Of a stretch of DNA of 64,000 nucleotides, positions 9,532 to 18,615 are shown in pieces (within the stretch, counting starts at the first letter, position 1; the number at the start of each line of letters is the position of its first letter). Source of the DNA: Rahnella aquatilis CIP 78.65 = ATCC 33071 (lineage in GTDB: Bacteria > Pseudomonadota > Gammaproteobacteria > Enterobacterales > Enterobacteriaceae); NCBI RefSeq assembly GCF_000241955.1, contig NC_016818.1, forward strand, positions 1,736,001 to 1,800,000, given 5' to 3'. Both the position numbers and the translations under genes were made by a program. The notes beneath the pieces were generated by a model that saw nothing but the letters and a program-made list of their open reading frames with translations, ran no database searches and was not told the DNA's origin.

Positions 9532-10758
9532 ATGAAAATTACACACCTTACTGCCCTGGTACTGATGTCATTAAGTCTTAGCAGCCAGGCCGTCCGGGCA
9601 GCCGAGGGTCAGTTACTTATCTGGGAAGACATTAAGAAATCTTCCGGTATTGCCGACGCGGTGAAAGATTTTGAAAAAGAGAACAATGTCAAAGTCGTGG
9701 TGCAGGAAACGCCTTATGCACAGCAAACGGAGAAACTACGACTGGATGGTCCGGCGGGAATTGGCCCGGACGTGGTTGTGATCCCCAATGATCAGTTGGG
9801 CACGGCAGTGGTACAGGGTTTACTGGCACCACTGACTCTCGACAAAGCGTTTCTTGCGAGCTTTACGCCTTCGGCTATCAACGCCTTCCAGCTGAAAGGC
9901 CAGACCTATGGCGTGCCGAAAGCGGTGGAAACGCTGGTGCTGATTTACAACAAAGATTTGCTGCCACAGGCTCCGGCGACCCTGGATGAGTATTACACCT
10001 TCTCCAAAACCGAAAGGGCGAAAGGCAAATACGGCCTGCTGGCCAAGTTTGACGAAGTCTATTACGCCTACGGCGCGATGGCTTCCATGGGCGGCTATAT
10101 CTTCGGTAAAGACGCCAAAGGCGAAATCAACGTCGAAGATATCGGCCTGAACAAACCGGGCAGCATTGAAGCCATTACCTACCTGAAGAAATTCTATGCC
10201 GACGGATTATTCCCGGCAGGGATTGTCGGCGATAACGGCCTGAACGCCATCGACTCGCTGTTTACCGAGAAGAAAGCGGCTGCGGTGATCACCGGCCCGT
10301 GGGCCTTCCAGCCGTATGAAGCGGCAGGCATTAACTACGGCGTCAAAGCGTTGCCGTTGCTGCCGAACGGCAAACCGATGAGCTCGTTCCTCGGCGTGAA
10401 AGGTTATGCGGTCTCGACGTACAGCAAGCAAAAACCGCTGGCCGAGAAATTCATCACCTTCATCAACCAGCCGAAGTACGCCAAAGTGCGTTACGAAGTG
10501 ACCAAGGAAATCCCGGCACTGACGGTGCTGGTCAATGATCCGATGATCAAAAACGATGAAAAAGCCAATGCGGTGGCTGAACAGTCTACCCGTGCCACGG
10601 CCATGCCGGGTGTACCGGAAATGCAGGAAGTCTGGGGTCCGGCCAACAACGGCATCCAGCTGGGTGTGACCGGTAAACAACCGGTTGACGCGGCGCTGAA
10701 CGATGCGGTGAAAAATATCCAGATGCAAATCGAAGCGGCGAAAGCCAGCAACGAGTAA
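9532..10758 (+). CDS. ganE: Galactan-oligosaccharide periplasmic binding protein GanE (MalE type)
   Basis: Periplasmic solute-binding protein (family 1, maltose-binding-like) expected to hand galacto-oligosaccharides to GanFG. A Sec signal peptide covers about residues 1-23 with cleavage near VRA-AEG. The mature protein has MalE-like blocks such as PDVVVIPND, YGVPKAVETLVLIYNKDL and AAAVITGPWAF. Length 408. The AGGAG ribosome-binding site at 9522 is well placed. It is the first gene of ganEFGAB; a strong stem-loop after its stop would let it accumulate above the permease genes, as is usual for binding proteins. Confidence 0.9.
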   Translation: MKITHLTALVLMSLSLSSQAVRAAEGQLLIWEDIKKSSGIADAVKDFEKENNVKVVVQETPYAQQTEKLRLDGPAGIGPDVVVIPNDQLGTAVVQGLLAPLTLDKAFLASFTPSAINAFQLKGQTYGVPKAVETLVLIYNKDLLPQAPATLDEYYTFSKTERAKGKYGLLAKFDEVYYAYGAMASMGGYIFGKDAKGEINVEDIGLNKPGSIEAITYLKKFYADGLFPAGIVGDNGLNAIDSLFTEKKAAAVITGPWAFQPYEAAGINYGVKALPLLPNGKPMSSFLGVKGYAVSTYSKQKPLAEKFITFINQPKYAKVRYEVTKEIPALTVLVNDPMIKNDEKANAVAEQSTRATAMPGVPEMQEVWGPANNGIQLGVTGKQPVDAALNDAVKNIQMQIEAAKASNE

Positions 10759-10794
10759 CCGGTAACGCCTGCTGAAATCCCGTATGTCTGACAG

Positions 10795-10816
10795 GAGGGA
10801 GTGATTTCACTCCCTC
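10795..10816 (+). promoter_or_regulatory. Intercistronic stem-loop between ganE and ganF
   Basis: GAGGGAGTG, loop ATTT, CACTCCCTC form a perfect 9-bp stem without a following T-run. Its place between the binding-protein and permease genes matches the role of the malE-malF intercistronic hairpins, protecting the upstream mRNA and lowering downstream expression. Confidence 0.55.
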
Positions 10817-10837
10817 ACCAGTGAAAGGAATATCTTT

Positions 10838-12145
10838 GTGTCTATGCGTCTTCATGAGGAAAACCAGGCGCCACTTTCCGCCAGCCACCATGCCCCGGTG
10901 GCGCTGGCTGTGGCGCTGATCCCCGGTTTTGGGCAGTTTTATAACCGGCAATGGGCCAAGGGAATACTGTTTTTTATCATCCTTATCTGTTTCGCCGGCG
11001 TGTTCTATGATTTTCTGCGTCAGGGATTAGGGGGTTTATATACGCTGGGCGAAGAAGTGCCGCGTGATAATTCGATATTTCTGTTAGCCAAAGGCATTAT
11101 CAGCGTATTGATTGGGGCATTCGGTGTGGCCTTTTATTACTGGAGCCTGCGTGATGCCTGGGCAAACGGTAAACGCCGTGATCAGGGCAGGGAATTACCC
11201 GGCGTGCGTAAGCAATATCATTTGCTGCTGCGTGAAGGTTTTCCTTATTTAATGATCACGCCAGGTTTTATTTTACTGGTGTTTGTGGTGGTCTTCCCGA
11301 TTATATTCGGCTTCTCTATTGCGTTTACCAACTACAATTTATATCACACACCACCGGCGAAACTCGTCGACTGGGTGGGGTTCAAAAACTTTATTAATAT
11401 CTTCACGCTCAATATCTGGCGCTCGACCTTGCTGGACGTATTGCAATGGACGGTGGTCTGGACGGTGCTGGCGACCACGCTGCAATGTACGGTAGGGGTG
11501 ATGCTGGCGATTCTGGTCAACCAAAAAGATTTGCGCTTCAAGGCGCTGATCCGCACCGTGCTGATTTTGCCATGGGCGGTACCGGGTTTTGTCACCATTC
11601 TGGTGTTTGCCGGCATGTTTAATGACTCGTTTGGTGTGATTAACAACGGCATTCTGGCGGCCTTAGGCATCGAACCGAAAGCCTGGCTGACCGATCCGTT
11701 CTGGACCAAAACCGCGCTGATCATGATGCAGACCTGGCTGGGTTTCCCGTTTGTGTTTGCCATGACCACCGGCGTATTGCAGGCCATTCCGAACGATTTA
11801 TATGAAGCGGCGACCATGGACGGTGCCAGTACCTGGAAGAAACTCAAAACCATTACATTGCCGCTGGTCTTATATTCCATTGCGCCGATTATTATCACGC
11901 AATACACCTTCAACTTTAATAACTTCAATATTATCTATCTGTTTAATAACGGTGGCCCGGCGGTGGCCGGTTCGAATGCAGGCGGAACGGATATTCTGGT
12001 GTCGTGGATCTATAAACTCACCATGTCATCTTCGCAATATGCCATTGCCGCGACCATTACCATTTTGCTGTCGATATTTGTGGTCGGTATTGCGCTGTGG
12101 CAATTCCGTTCAACCAATTCATTTAAACAAGATGATATGGCGTAA
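10838..12145 (+). CDS. ganF: Galactan-oligosaccharide ABC permease GanF (MalF type)
   Basis: Inner-membrane permease subunit, 435 residues, with an extended N-terminal hydrophobic region before the core permease as in MalF. The EAA loop that docks the ATPase is clear near residue 323 (EAATMDGAS followed by TLPL). I use the GTG at 10838, which has AAAGGA at the right distance; the ATG six bases later would leave the spacing too long. It is followed 14 bases later by ganG and would pair with it and with GanK. Confidence 0.9.
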   Translation: MSMRLHEENQAPLSASHHAPVALAVALIPGFGQFYNRQWAKGILFFIILICFAGVFYDFLRQGLGGLYTLGEEVPRDNSIFLLAKGIISVLIGAFGVAFYYWSLRDAWANGKRRDQGRELPGVRKQYHLLLREGFPYLMITPGFILLVFVVVFPIIFGFSIAFTNYNLYHTPPAKLVDWVGFKNFINIFTLNIWRSTLLDVLQWTVVWTVLATTLQCTVGVMLAILVNQKDLRFKALIRTVLILPWAVPGFVTILVFAGMFNDSFGVINNGILAALGIEPKAWLTDPFWTKTALIMMQTWLGFPFVFAMTTGVLQAIPNDLYEAATMDGASTWKKLKTITLPLVLYSIAPIIITQYTFNFNNFNIIYLFNNGGPAVAGSNAGGTDILVSWIYKLTMSSSQYAIAATITILLSIFVVGIALWQFRSTNSFKQDDMA

Positions 12146-12159
12146 CCGGGGGAAGGGGT

Positions 12160-13011
12160 ATGAGTAAGAACAGCAGTATTAAAAGAAACCGGTTTATCCG
12201 CCTTGCGCTGAGTTATTTCCTGTTACTGATAGTGGCGGTGATCATTATTTATCCGCTGATCTGGACCGTCGGCGCGTCACTGAATGCCGGTAACAGCCTG
12301 CTCAGTACGTCGATTATTCCCGAGAACGTCTCGTTCCAGCATTACAAAGACCTGTTTAACGGCGAAGTGAATTACGTCGGCTGGTACTGGAATTCAATGA
12401 AAATCAGTTTCCTGACCATGATCCTGACGCTGATTTGCGTCAGTTTCACCGCCTATTCCTTCTCGCGTTTCCGGTTTAAAGGCCGTAAAGACGGGCTGAT
12501 GTTGTTTCTGTTATTGCAGATGATCCCGCAATTTTCGGCGCTGATCGCCATCTTTGTGCTGGCGCAGTTACTCGGGCTTATCAACAGCCATCTGGCGCTG
12601 GTGCTGATTTATGTCGGCGGCATGATCCCGATGAACACTTATCTGATGAAAGGCTATCTCGATGCCATCCCGAAAGATCTGGATGAGTCAGCGCGGATGG
12701 ACGGCGCGGGGAATTTCCGCATTTTCATCGAAATCATCATGCCGTTATCGAAACCGATACTGGCGGTGATCGCGCTGTTTTCCTTCACCGGACCGCTGGG
12801 GGATTTCATCCTCTCCAGCACCATTTTGCGTACGCCGGACAAGTACACCCTGCCGATTGGCCTGTACAACCTGGTCGCGCAAAAAATGGGAGCCAACTAC
12901 ACGATGTACGCCGCAGGCGCGGTACTGATCGCCGTGCCGGTCGCCATTTTCTATCTCGCCTTACAAAAATACTTCGTTTCCGGCCTGACGGCTGGCAGTA
13001 CAAAAGGATAA
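12160..13011 (+). CDS. ganG: Galactan-oligosaccharide ABC permease GanG (MalG type)
   Basis: Second permease subunit, 283 residues with about six hydrophobic segments. The EAA-type loop is at about residue 176 (ESARMDGAG ... IMPL). The protein ends with a MalG-like tail (KYFVSGLTAGSTKG) typical of this family. GGGG-rich ribosome-binding site upstream, and only four bases separate its stop from ganA, which indicates one transcript. Confidence 0.92.
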   Translation: MSKNSSIKRNRFIRLALSYFLLLIVAVIIIYPLIWTVGASLNAGNSLLSTSIIPENVSFQHYKDLFNGEVNYVGWYWNSMKISFLTMILTLICVSFTAYSFSRFRFKGRKDGLMLFLLLQMIPQFSALIAIFVLAQLLGLINSHLALVLIYVGGMIPMNTYLMKGYLDAIPKDLDESARMDGAGNFRIFIEIIMPLSKPILAVIALFSFTGPLGDFILSSTILRTPDKYTLPIGLYNLVAQKMGANYTMYAAGAVLIAVPVAIFYLALQKYFVSGLTAGSTKG

Positions 13012-13015
13012 TCCG

Positions 13016-14227
13016 ATGACTTTCTTTTCTAAGAAGATGTTCAACAAAAGCGCAATGGCCTGCGTGCTGCTGGCGATGTCATTTTCCGGCGTGGCGCAGG
13101 AGGTGGTGATCAAAAAAGTCGCCAACGTTCCGGCGGATTTCATCAAAGGCGCGGACATTTCGACGCTGATTGACGTCGAAAAACACGGTGGCAGGTTCTT
13201 TGATCAGAACCACAAGCAGACCGACGCGATGGTGATCCTCCGGCAGAACGGTTTTAACTACGTGCGCCTGCGCTTGTGGGTGGATCCGAAAGACGCGCAG
13301 GGGCATCCGTACGGCGGCGGCAATAACGATCTGGCCACCACGCTGGAACTGGCGAAACGCGCCAAAGCGCAGGGGTTTAAGATCCTGCTCGATTTCCATT
13401 ACAGCGATTTCTGGACCGACCCCGGCAAACAGTTCAAGCCAAAAAGCTGGGAGAAAATGGATTATCCGCAACTGAAAACCGCCATTCATGATTACAGCCG
13501 TGAGGTGATCGCCAGATTCCGTGCACAAGGCACCGTGCCGGATATGGTGCAGGTCGGCAATGAAATGAACGGCGGTATCTTGTGGCCGGAAGGCAAAAGC
13601 TGGGGGGCGGGCGGCGGCGAGTTTGACCGTCTGGCCGGACTGCTGAATGCGGCGATTTCCGGTGTGCGGGCGGACGAAAAAAATCCGTCGGACATCAAAA
13701 TCATGCTGCATCTGGCGGAAGGCACCAAAAACGACACCTTCCGCTGGTGGTTCGATGAAATTAATCAGCGCAAGGTGCCTTACGACGTGATTGGCCTGTC
13801 ATTTTACACCTACTGGAACGGCCCGATTTCCGCCTTACAGGCCAACATGGATGACATCAGCAAACGTTACAACAAAGACGTCATCGTCGTGGAAGTCGCT
13901 TACGGTTACACCACCAAAAACTGTGATGCGGCCGAAAACAGCTTCACGGAAAAAGAAGCCAAAGACGGCGGCTATCCGGGCACGGTGCAGGGGCAGGCCG
14001 ACTTCCTCAGCGACATGATCAAAAGCCTGGTCGCTGTGCCGGATCATCGCGGCAAGGGTCTGTTCTACTGGGAACCGACCTGGATCGCCGTTGACGGCGC
14101 AGGCTGGGCGACACCGGCCGGCATGACCTACATCAACGACCACTGGAAAGAGGGCAACGCCCGCGAAAATCAGGCGTTGTTCAGCTGTGACGGCCAGGTT
14201 CTTCCTTCCATCAAAGTCTTCAATTAA
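13016..14227 (+). CDS. ganA: Periplasmic endo-beta-1,4-galactanase GanA (GH53)
   Basis: Glycoside hydrolase family 53 enzyme that would cut beta-1,4-galactan side chains of pectin into short oligomers. A signal peptide spans about residues 1-27 (cleavage near GVA-QEV), placing the enzyme in the periplasm. Family features: FIKGADIS near the mature start, the acid/base Glu183 in VQVGNEMNGG and the nucleophile Glu293 in VVEVAYGYT. Length 403. It sits between the permease genes and the exo-acting ganB, so polymer cutting, import and final hydrolysis are co-transcribed. Confidence 0.93.
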   Translation: MTFFSKKMFNKSAMACVLLAMSFSGVAQEVVIKKVANVPADFIKGADISTLIDVEKHGGRFFDQNHKQTDAMVILRQNGFNYVRLRLWVDPKDAQGHPYGGGNNDLATTLELAKRAKAQGFKILLDFHYSDFWTDPGKQFKPKSWEKMDYPQLKTAIHDYSREVIARFRAQGTVPDMVQVGNEMNGGILWPEGKSWGAGGGEFDRLAGLLNAAISGVRADEKNPSDIKIMLHLAEGTKNDTFRWWFDEINQRKVPYDVIGLSFYTYWNGPISALQANMDDISKRYNKDVIVVEVAYGYTTKNCDAAENSFTEKEAKDGGYPGTVQGQADFLSDMIKSLVAVPDHRGKGLFYWEPTWIAVDGAGWATPAGMTYINDHWKEGNARENQALFSCDGQVLPSIKVFN

Positions 14228-14236
14228 TCCCTTTTT

Positions 14237-14257
14237 CCCCGGCTGGATTAGCCGGGG
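14237..14257 (+). promoter_or_regulatory. Intercistronic stem-loop between ganA and ganB
   Basis: CCCCGGCT and AGCCGGGG pair perfectly around GGATT. There is no T-run, so it more likely tunes mRNA stability than ends transcription. Confidence 0.5.
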
Positions 14258-14291
14258 AGTTGATATTTCTTAAAGTTCCTAAGGACCAAGC

Positions 14292-16361
14292 ATGACGAAA
14301 TTTCCTCTTCTGAGCAGTAAGATTTCCGGCCTGTTACATGGCGCGGATTACAACCCGGAACAGTGGCTGGAAAGCCCCGACGTACTGATTCGCGATGTCG
14401 AAATGATGAAAGAGGCACGCTGTAATGTCATGTCAGTCGGGATTTTCAGCTGGTCAGCGCTGGAACCTGAAGAAGGCCACTTCACGTTTGGCTGGATGGA
14501 TCAGGTGCTGGACCGTTTACATGAACACGGTATCTCGGTCTTTCTCGCCACCCCAAGCGGGGCGCGCCCGGCGTGGATGTCACAAAAATATCCGGAAGTC
14601 CTGCGCGTGGGCCGTGACCGTGTGAAAGCGCTGCACGGCGGGCGTCACAACCACTGCATGAGTTCGCCGGTGTATGCCGAAAAAGTGCAACTAATGAACA
14701 GCGCGCTGGCGAAGCGCTATGCCCGTCATCCGGCGGTGATCGGCTGGCATATCTCCAATGAATACGGCGGCGAATGTCATTGCAACTACTGTCAGGAACG
14801 TTTCCGCGACTGGCTGAAAGCGCGCTATGTCACGCTCGATGCGCTGAATAAAGCCTGGTGGAGCGCCTTCTGGAGTCATACGTATACCGACTGGGCACAG
14901 ATTGAATCGCCGTCACCGCAGGGCGAAAGCGGTGTTCATGGCCTGAACCTCGACTGGCGTCGTTTTAACACCGATCAGGTGACCCGTTTTTGCAGCGAGG
15001 AAATCCGTCCGCTGAAAGCGGAGAATCCGGCGTTACCGGCGACCACCAATTTCATGGAATATTTCTACGATTACGATTACTGGAAACTCGCCAGCGTGCT
15101 GGATTTCATCTCGTGGGACAGTTACCCGATGTGGCACACCCGTCAGGACGATATCGGTCTGGCAGCGTACACCGCGATGTACCACGACCTGATGCGCACC
15201 CTGAAACAGGGGCAGCCGTTTGTGCTGATGGAATCGACACCGAGTTTCACCAACTGGCAGCCGGTCAGCAAACTGAAAAAGCCGGGCATGCATATTCTGT
15301 CTTCCCTGCAGGCGGTCGCGCACGGTGCGGATTCGGTGCAGTATTTCCAGTGGCGTAAAAGCCGCGGTTCTTCGGAGAAATTCCACGGCGCGGTGGTCGA
15401 TCACGTCGGGCATATTGATACCCGTGTCGGGCGCGAAGTGGCCGAACTGGGCGGGATTTTATCGGCTCTGGCTCCGGTGGCAGGCAGCCGCGTGGAAGCC
15501 AGAGTGGCGATTATCTTTGACTGGGAAAGCCGCTGGGCGATGGACGACTCCCTCGGGCCGCGTAATGAAGGGCTGGAGTATGAAAATACCGTCGCCGGAC
15601 ATTACCGCGCGCTGTGGGCGCAGGGCATTGCGGTCGATGTGATCAATGCCGATTGCGATTTAACCGGTTATGACCTGGTGATTGCGCCGATGCTGTATAT
15701 GGTGCGCGCAGGCGTCGGCGAGCGGATCACCGCGTTTGTGCAGGCCGGTGGGCGGTTTGTCGCGACTTACTGGAGCGGCATTGTTAACGAAACGGACCTG
15801 TGTTTCCTCAGCGGATTCCCCGGACCGTTGCGTCCGGTGCTGGGTATCTGGGCGGAAGAAATCGACAGCCTGACTGACGACCAGCACAACAGCGTCAGCG
15901 GCACCGAAGGCAATGCACTGGGCTTAAACGGCCCGTACCGTGCCAGCGAATTGTGTGAAGTGATCCATCTGGAAGGCGCGGCGGCGCTGGCAACTTACGG
16001 TGATGACTTCTATGCCGGAACGCCAGCCGTGACCGTGAATCTGTTTGGCAAAGGGCAGGCGTATTATCTGGCCTCGCGCAATGATCAGCAGTTCCACGCT
16101 GATTTTTATAGCGCGCTGGCCAAAGAGATGAAACTGCCGAAGGCGATAGATACCGAACTGCCGGAAGGCGTCACTGCAGCACGCCGCACCGACGGGGAAA
16201 GTGAATTTATCTTCCTGCAAAACTACGCGGCAGACAGCCAGACAGTGACGCTGCCGGACGATTATCGCGACATGGTGCACGGCGGTATATTACCGCGCAA
16301 GCTGACGCTGCCGGCGTTTGGTTGTCAGATCCTGTCGCGCCGCTTATCCGTTATTGCTTAA
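14292..16361 (+). CDS. ganB: Cytoplasmic beta-galactosidase/exo-galactanase GanB (GH42)
   Basis: GH42 beta-galactosidase expected to release galactose from imported galacto-oligosaccharides. No signal peptide. The 689-residue protein has the GH42 start (LHGADYNPEQW), acid/base Glu157 in SNEYGG, the cysteine set that binds zinc in many GH42 enzymes (GECHCNYC following), and nucleophile Glu314 in VLMESTPSFTNW. Full length, with the trimerisation and C-terminal beta domains. It is the last gene of the ganEFGAB transcript; a terminator follows. Confidence 0.93.
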   Translation: MTKFPLLSSKISGLLHGADYNPEQWLESPDVLIRDVEMMKEARCNVMSVGIFSWSALEPEEGHFTFGWMDQVLDRLHEHGISVFLATPSGARPAWMSQKYPEVLRVGRDRVKALHGGRHNHCMSSPVYAEKVQLMNSALAKRYARHPAVIGWHISNEYGGECHCNYCQERFRDWLKARYVTLDALNKAWWSAFWSHTYTDWAQIESPSPQGESGVHGLNLDWRRFNTDQVTRFCSEEIRPLKAENPALPATTNFMEYFYDYDYWKLASVLDFISWDSYPMWHTRQDDIGLAAYTAMYHDLMRTLKQGQPFVLMESTPSFTNWQPVSKLKKPGMHILSSLQAVAHGADSVQYFQWRKSRGSSEKFHGAVVDHVGHIDTRVGREVAELGGILSALAPVAGSRVEARVAIIFDWESRWAMDDSLGPRNEGLEYENTVAGHYRALWAQGIAVDVINADCDLTGYDLVIAPMLYMVRAGVGERITAFVQAGGRFVATYWSGIVNETDLCFLSGFPGPLRPVLGIWAEEIDSLTDDQHNSVSGTEGNALGLNGPYRASELCEVIHLEGAAALATYGDDFYAGTPAVTVNLFGKGQAYYLASRNDQQFHADFYSALAKEMKLPKAIDTELPEGVTAARRTDGESEFIFLQNYAADSQTVTLPDDYRDMVHGGILPRKLTLPAFGCQILSRRLSVIA

Positions 16362-16380
16362 CCCCTTATTTTTAACAGCG

Positions 16381-16416
16381 ACGTGCAATCAGGTTCTCCC
16401 GGTTGCACGTTTTTTT
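16381..16416 (+). terminator. Terminator after ganB
   Basis: ACGTGCAA and TTGCACGT arms, followed by a run of seven T. It separates ganB from the EIIB-like gene, whose ribosome-binding site begins just after the T-run, so that gene depends on read-through or its own promoter. Confidence 0.85.
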
Positions 16417-16440
16417 CATTCCTGAAAGAGAGTGTTCATC

Positions 16441-16758
16441 ATGGTAAATATTAAAGACTTTATGCATGTATTCTCTGCGAAGAATAAAACGCCTGACAAT
16501 GAAGTTCCGCCATCGACTGACGTGGTGTTATTAATTGATGCCCTCGGCGGGCGCGAGAATATTATTAACGTTGATGCCTGCATTACCCGTTTGCGGGTGA
16601 CCGTGAAAGAACTCAGGCGGGTGAACTCCGGCGCTATCCAGCAGACCGGCGCAATTGGCGTGGTGATTATCGGCCAGGAAGTGCATGCGATATTCGGTAA
16701 ACAATCCGACAGCCTGAAGAAATTAATGACTGAGAAGTTTGGACTGAAAAGTAATTAA
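16441..16758 (+). CDS. Orphan PTS EIIB-like protein (glucose family)
   Basis: A 105-residue protein made of little more than one EIIB domain of the glucose/N-acetylglucosamine PTS type. The phosphorylatable cysteine is C47 in NVDACITRLRV, followed by the usual variable linker and IGVVIIGQEVHAIFG. No EIIA or EIIC gene is nearby. I choose ATG 16441 because AAAGAGAG lies at the right distance; a GTG three codons earlier is also possible. Its place between ganB and ganL, with terminators on both sides, suggests a regulatory role in the galactan locus, for example phospho-dependent control of GanR or of uptake, but this is inference. A free-standing EIIB could also be a relic of a lost sugar PTS. 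Confidence 0.8.
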   Translation: MVNIKDFMHVFSAKNKTPDNEVPPSTDVVLLIDALGGRENIINVDACITRLRVTVKELRRVNSGAIQQTGAIGVVIIGQEVHAIFGKQSDSLKKLMTEKFGLKSN

Positions 16759-16783
16759 ACTCTGTTGCTGAAACAATCCCAAA

Positions 16784-16820
16784 AATAAAGGCAGCCCGAC
16801 ACAAGGCTGCCTTTATTGTT
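16784..16820 (+). terminator. Terminator of the EIIB-like gene
   Basis: Perfect 13-bp stem AATAAAGGCAGCC / GGCTGCCTTTATT around an 8-base loop. Confidence 0.9.
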
Positions 16821-16960
16821 TCTGCTTTTTATAAATAATAATAATGATGCTGCTGTGCGGAGAAAAAACGTAACGATCCCCTACAAGAGAAATTAAGTTT
16901 TTGTCTGTCGCTGTATAACAATGAGGATATTTATTTTTGTACAATATAACTTCACATTTC

Positions 16961-17078
16961 CAAAATTATTGGAGTTGTAGCCAGGCGGCAAGTGAACGAA
17001 TCCCAATGAGCTGACAAGTGTCAGTGATTCGGGTGAGTAAACGCAGCCAACGCAGCAACAGCTTCAAGAATGAAGGAA
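16961..17078. repeat. ERIC-type (IRU) repeat downstream of ganL
   Basis: The centre GAATCCCAATGAGCT-GACA-N-TCAGTGATTCGGGTGAG matches the region bounded by the classical ERIC1R/ERIC2 primer sites, and the flanks (GGCGGCAAGTGA, AAACGCAGCCAACGCA) match the second copy at 32258-32380 in inverse orientation. It ends only a few bases from the ganL stop, so it would be transcribed as the ganL 3' untranslated region. Confidence 0.8.
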
Positions 17079-17080
17079 AT

Positions 17081-18337
17081 TTACCACCAGGCTTCGACCT
17101 GTACCCCAAAGTTCCACGTATCCGCTTTGGTATGGTCGTCAAAGGTATCGCCATGCTCAGAATCATTCAGATACGAGGCAAATACACGTAATTCAGGACG
17201 TGACATAAATTCCGGACCGGCTGCCAGACCCATCGCCAGGGTATATTTCTGACCGCCTTGCTTGCTGTTCGAACCATTCTTGTAATCATCTTTCTGATAG
17301 AAGGTACCGACTTCACCGATGGTACGCACATAATCAGTCCACTGGTATTGCGCGCGACCCACCAGTGAAACCAGCTCAGTGGTGTCGGTGTAATCCGTGA
17401 TATTTTCTGCGTGGCCGTAGGTCAGCACATGGTTGAGGCTGAACTTACTGGTGATCGGGATCAGACCGGTGATGATACCGCGATAACCGCTGGCGTCATT
17501 GGTGTAGTTCCACATATCGTACCAGCCGCCGCCCTGCGAAATCATGTTCTGCGCCAGGCCCTTATTCGCATACTGCAACACCAGTTTGTTGTAGCCGCCC
17601 CACATGTCCTGACTGATTTCACCGGTCAACATCACGCCGTTATCCGCATCGTACAGACCGCCGTACTCTTTCTGGTCATGCGACAGGTTTGGCATGGCGT
17701 AGTCGGCACCGATTTCCATCCACGCACCGCTCCACGGTTTGATCCCGGCATAGCGCACGTCGATGTAGTTAATGTTCACATCGTTATTGCCATCCACGCG
17801 GTAATCCACGTCATTGGCATCGCCACGGATCCACGCCAGAGAAAGCGCACCTTCACCCATTTTCAGGTTCTCAATACCGGCACCGGCACCGGAAATGTTC
17901 CAGTATTTGGTATCGATAATGTGTAAGTCGTGGCGCTGGTAATAACGTTTACCGCCCCAGATCACCGCATCTTTATCCCACGGCACGAGCCCTTTGATTT
18001 GCAGATTCAACTGACGCAGGCCGAACTGTGCATCATCATTGAGGGTGTTTTCATCATCATTGGAGCCGTCAGACACCATACTGACCATAGAGTCGACATA
18101 AAAACTCACGTCGTCTTTCTTGTAAACTTCGCTGCCCAGTTCGACTTCGCCGTAGGTGTCATCTTCGTTACCCAGACGCCCGACTTTGTTTTTCTGGAAT
18201 TGTTCCAGACCGCCACCGCCAGAAACCCCCAGCCCCGAACGCAGATATCCATGGAAATCAATATCATTTGCCACAGCAGGGCCCGCTGTGATGGCGAGGG
18301 AAACCGCCACAGCCAGAGTGCGTAAGTTGTGTTTCAT
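17081..18337 (-). CDS. ganL: Galactan-specific outer-membrane porin GanL (LamB family)
   Basis: Sugar porin of the maltoporin family, 418 residues. Signal peptide about 1-23 (AVA/ANDIDFHGY). The mature start IDFHGYLRSG and the region DAQFGLRQLNLQIKGL with the RYYQRHDLHIIDTKYWNISG block are maltoporin hallmarks, and the chain ends in an alternating strand with terminal aromatic residues (EAWW) needed for barrel insertion. It would let galactan oligomers through the outer membrane. The promoter region is shared with divergent ganR and contains a CRP-like and a candidate GanR site. AAGGAAA precedes the start. Confidence 0.9.
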   Translation of the reverse strand: MKHNLRTLAVAVSLAITAGPAVANDIDFHGYLRSGLGVSGGGGLEQFQKNKVGRLGNEDDTYGEVELGSEVYKKDDVSFYVDSMVSMVSDGSNDDENTLNDDAQFGLRQLNLQIKGLVPWDKDAVIWGGKRYYQRHDLHIIDTKYWNISGAGAGIENLKMGEGALSLAWIRGDANDVDYRVDGNNDVNINYIDVRYAGIKPWSGAWMEIGADYAMPNLSHDQKEYGGLYDADNGVMLTGEISQDMWGGYNKLVLQYANKGLAQNMISQGGGWYDMWNYTNDASGYRGIITGLIPITSKFSLNHVLTYGHAENITDYTDTTELVSLVGRAQYQWTDYVRTIGEVGTFYQKDDYKNGSNSKQGGQKYTLAMGLAAGPEFMSRPELRVFASYLNDSEHGDTFDDHTKADTWNFGVQVEAWW

Positions 18338-18468
18338 TTTTTTTCCTTATGATTGTATGACGTTCACATTTACGGAATCTATAAGATACCCAGAAACAAT
18401 AATGATCAATTTTACATATTGTGAAATGTGAGTTATGTCTACAACTTATGGATTAATGATAAATTATG

Positions 18469-18484
18469 AGTGATATAAATCACG
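18469..18484. promoter_or_regulatory. Likely CRP site upstream of ganL
   Basis: AGTGA-TATAAA-TCACG is symmetric and matches the CRP core TGTGA-N6-TCACA at eight of ten positions. It lies about 140 bases before ganL and next to the candidate GanR operator. Confidence 0.5.
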
Positions 18485-18494
18485 ATTATATGCA

Positions 18495-18511
18495 ATGTTA
18501 ACGTATAACTT
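18495..18511. promoter_or_regulatory. Candidate GanR operator 3 (ganL-ganR)
   Basis: ATGTTAACGTATAACTT; its reverse complement AAGTTATACGTTAACAT matches operator 1 over GTTATACGTTAA. The core GTTATACGTTAAC is a near-palindrome. Its place between ganL and ganR would allow repression of the porin and autoregulation. Confidence 0.55.
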
Positions 18512-18615
18512 ATGCAGTGATGCGATGCCCGGATTGAACTTTTAAATGAGATCCCGTACGTTGGCTCGATTATCATAAGATTGCGTAAAAACACGGGTTG
18601 CGGTCTGGGGAAAGA

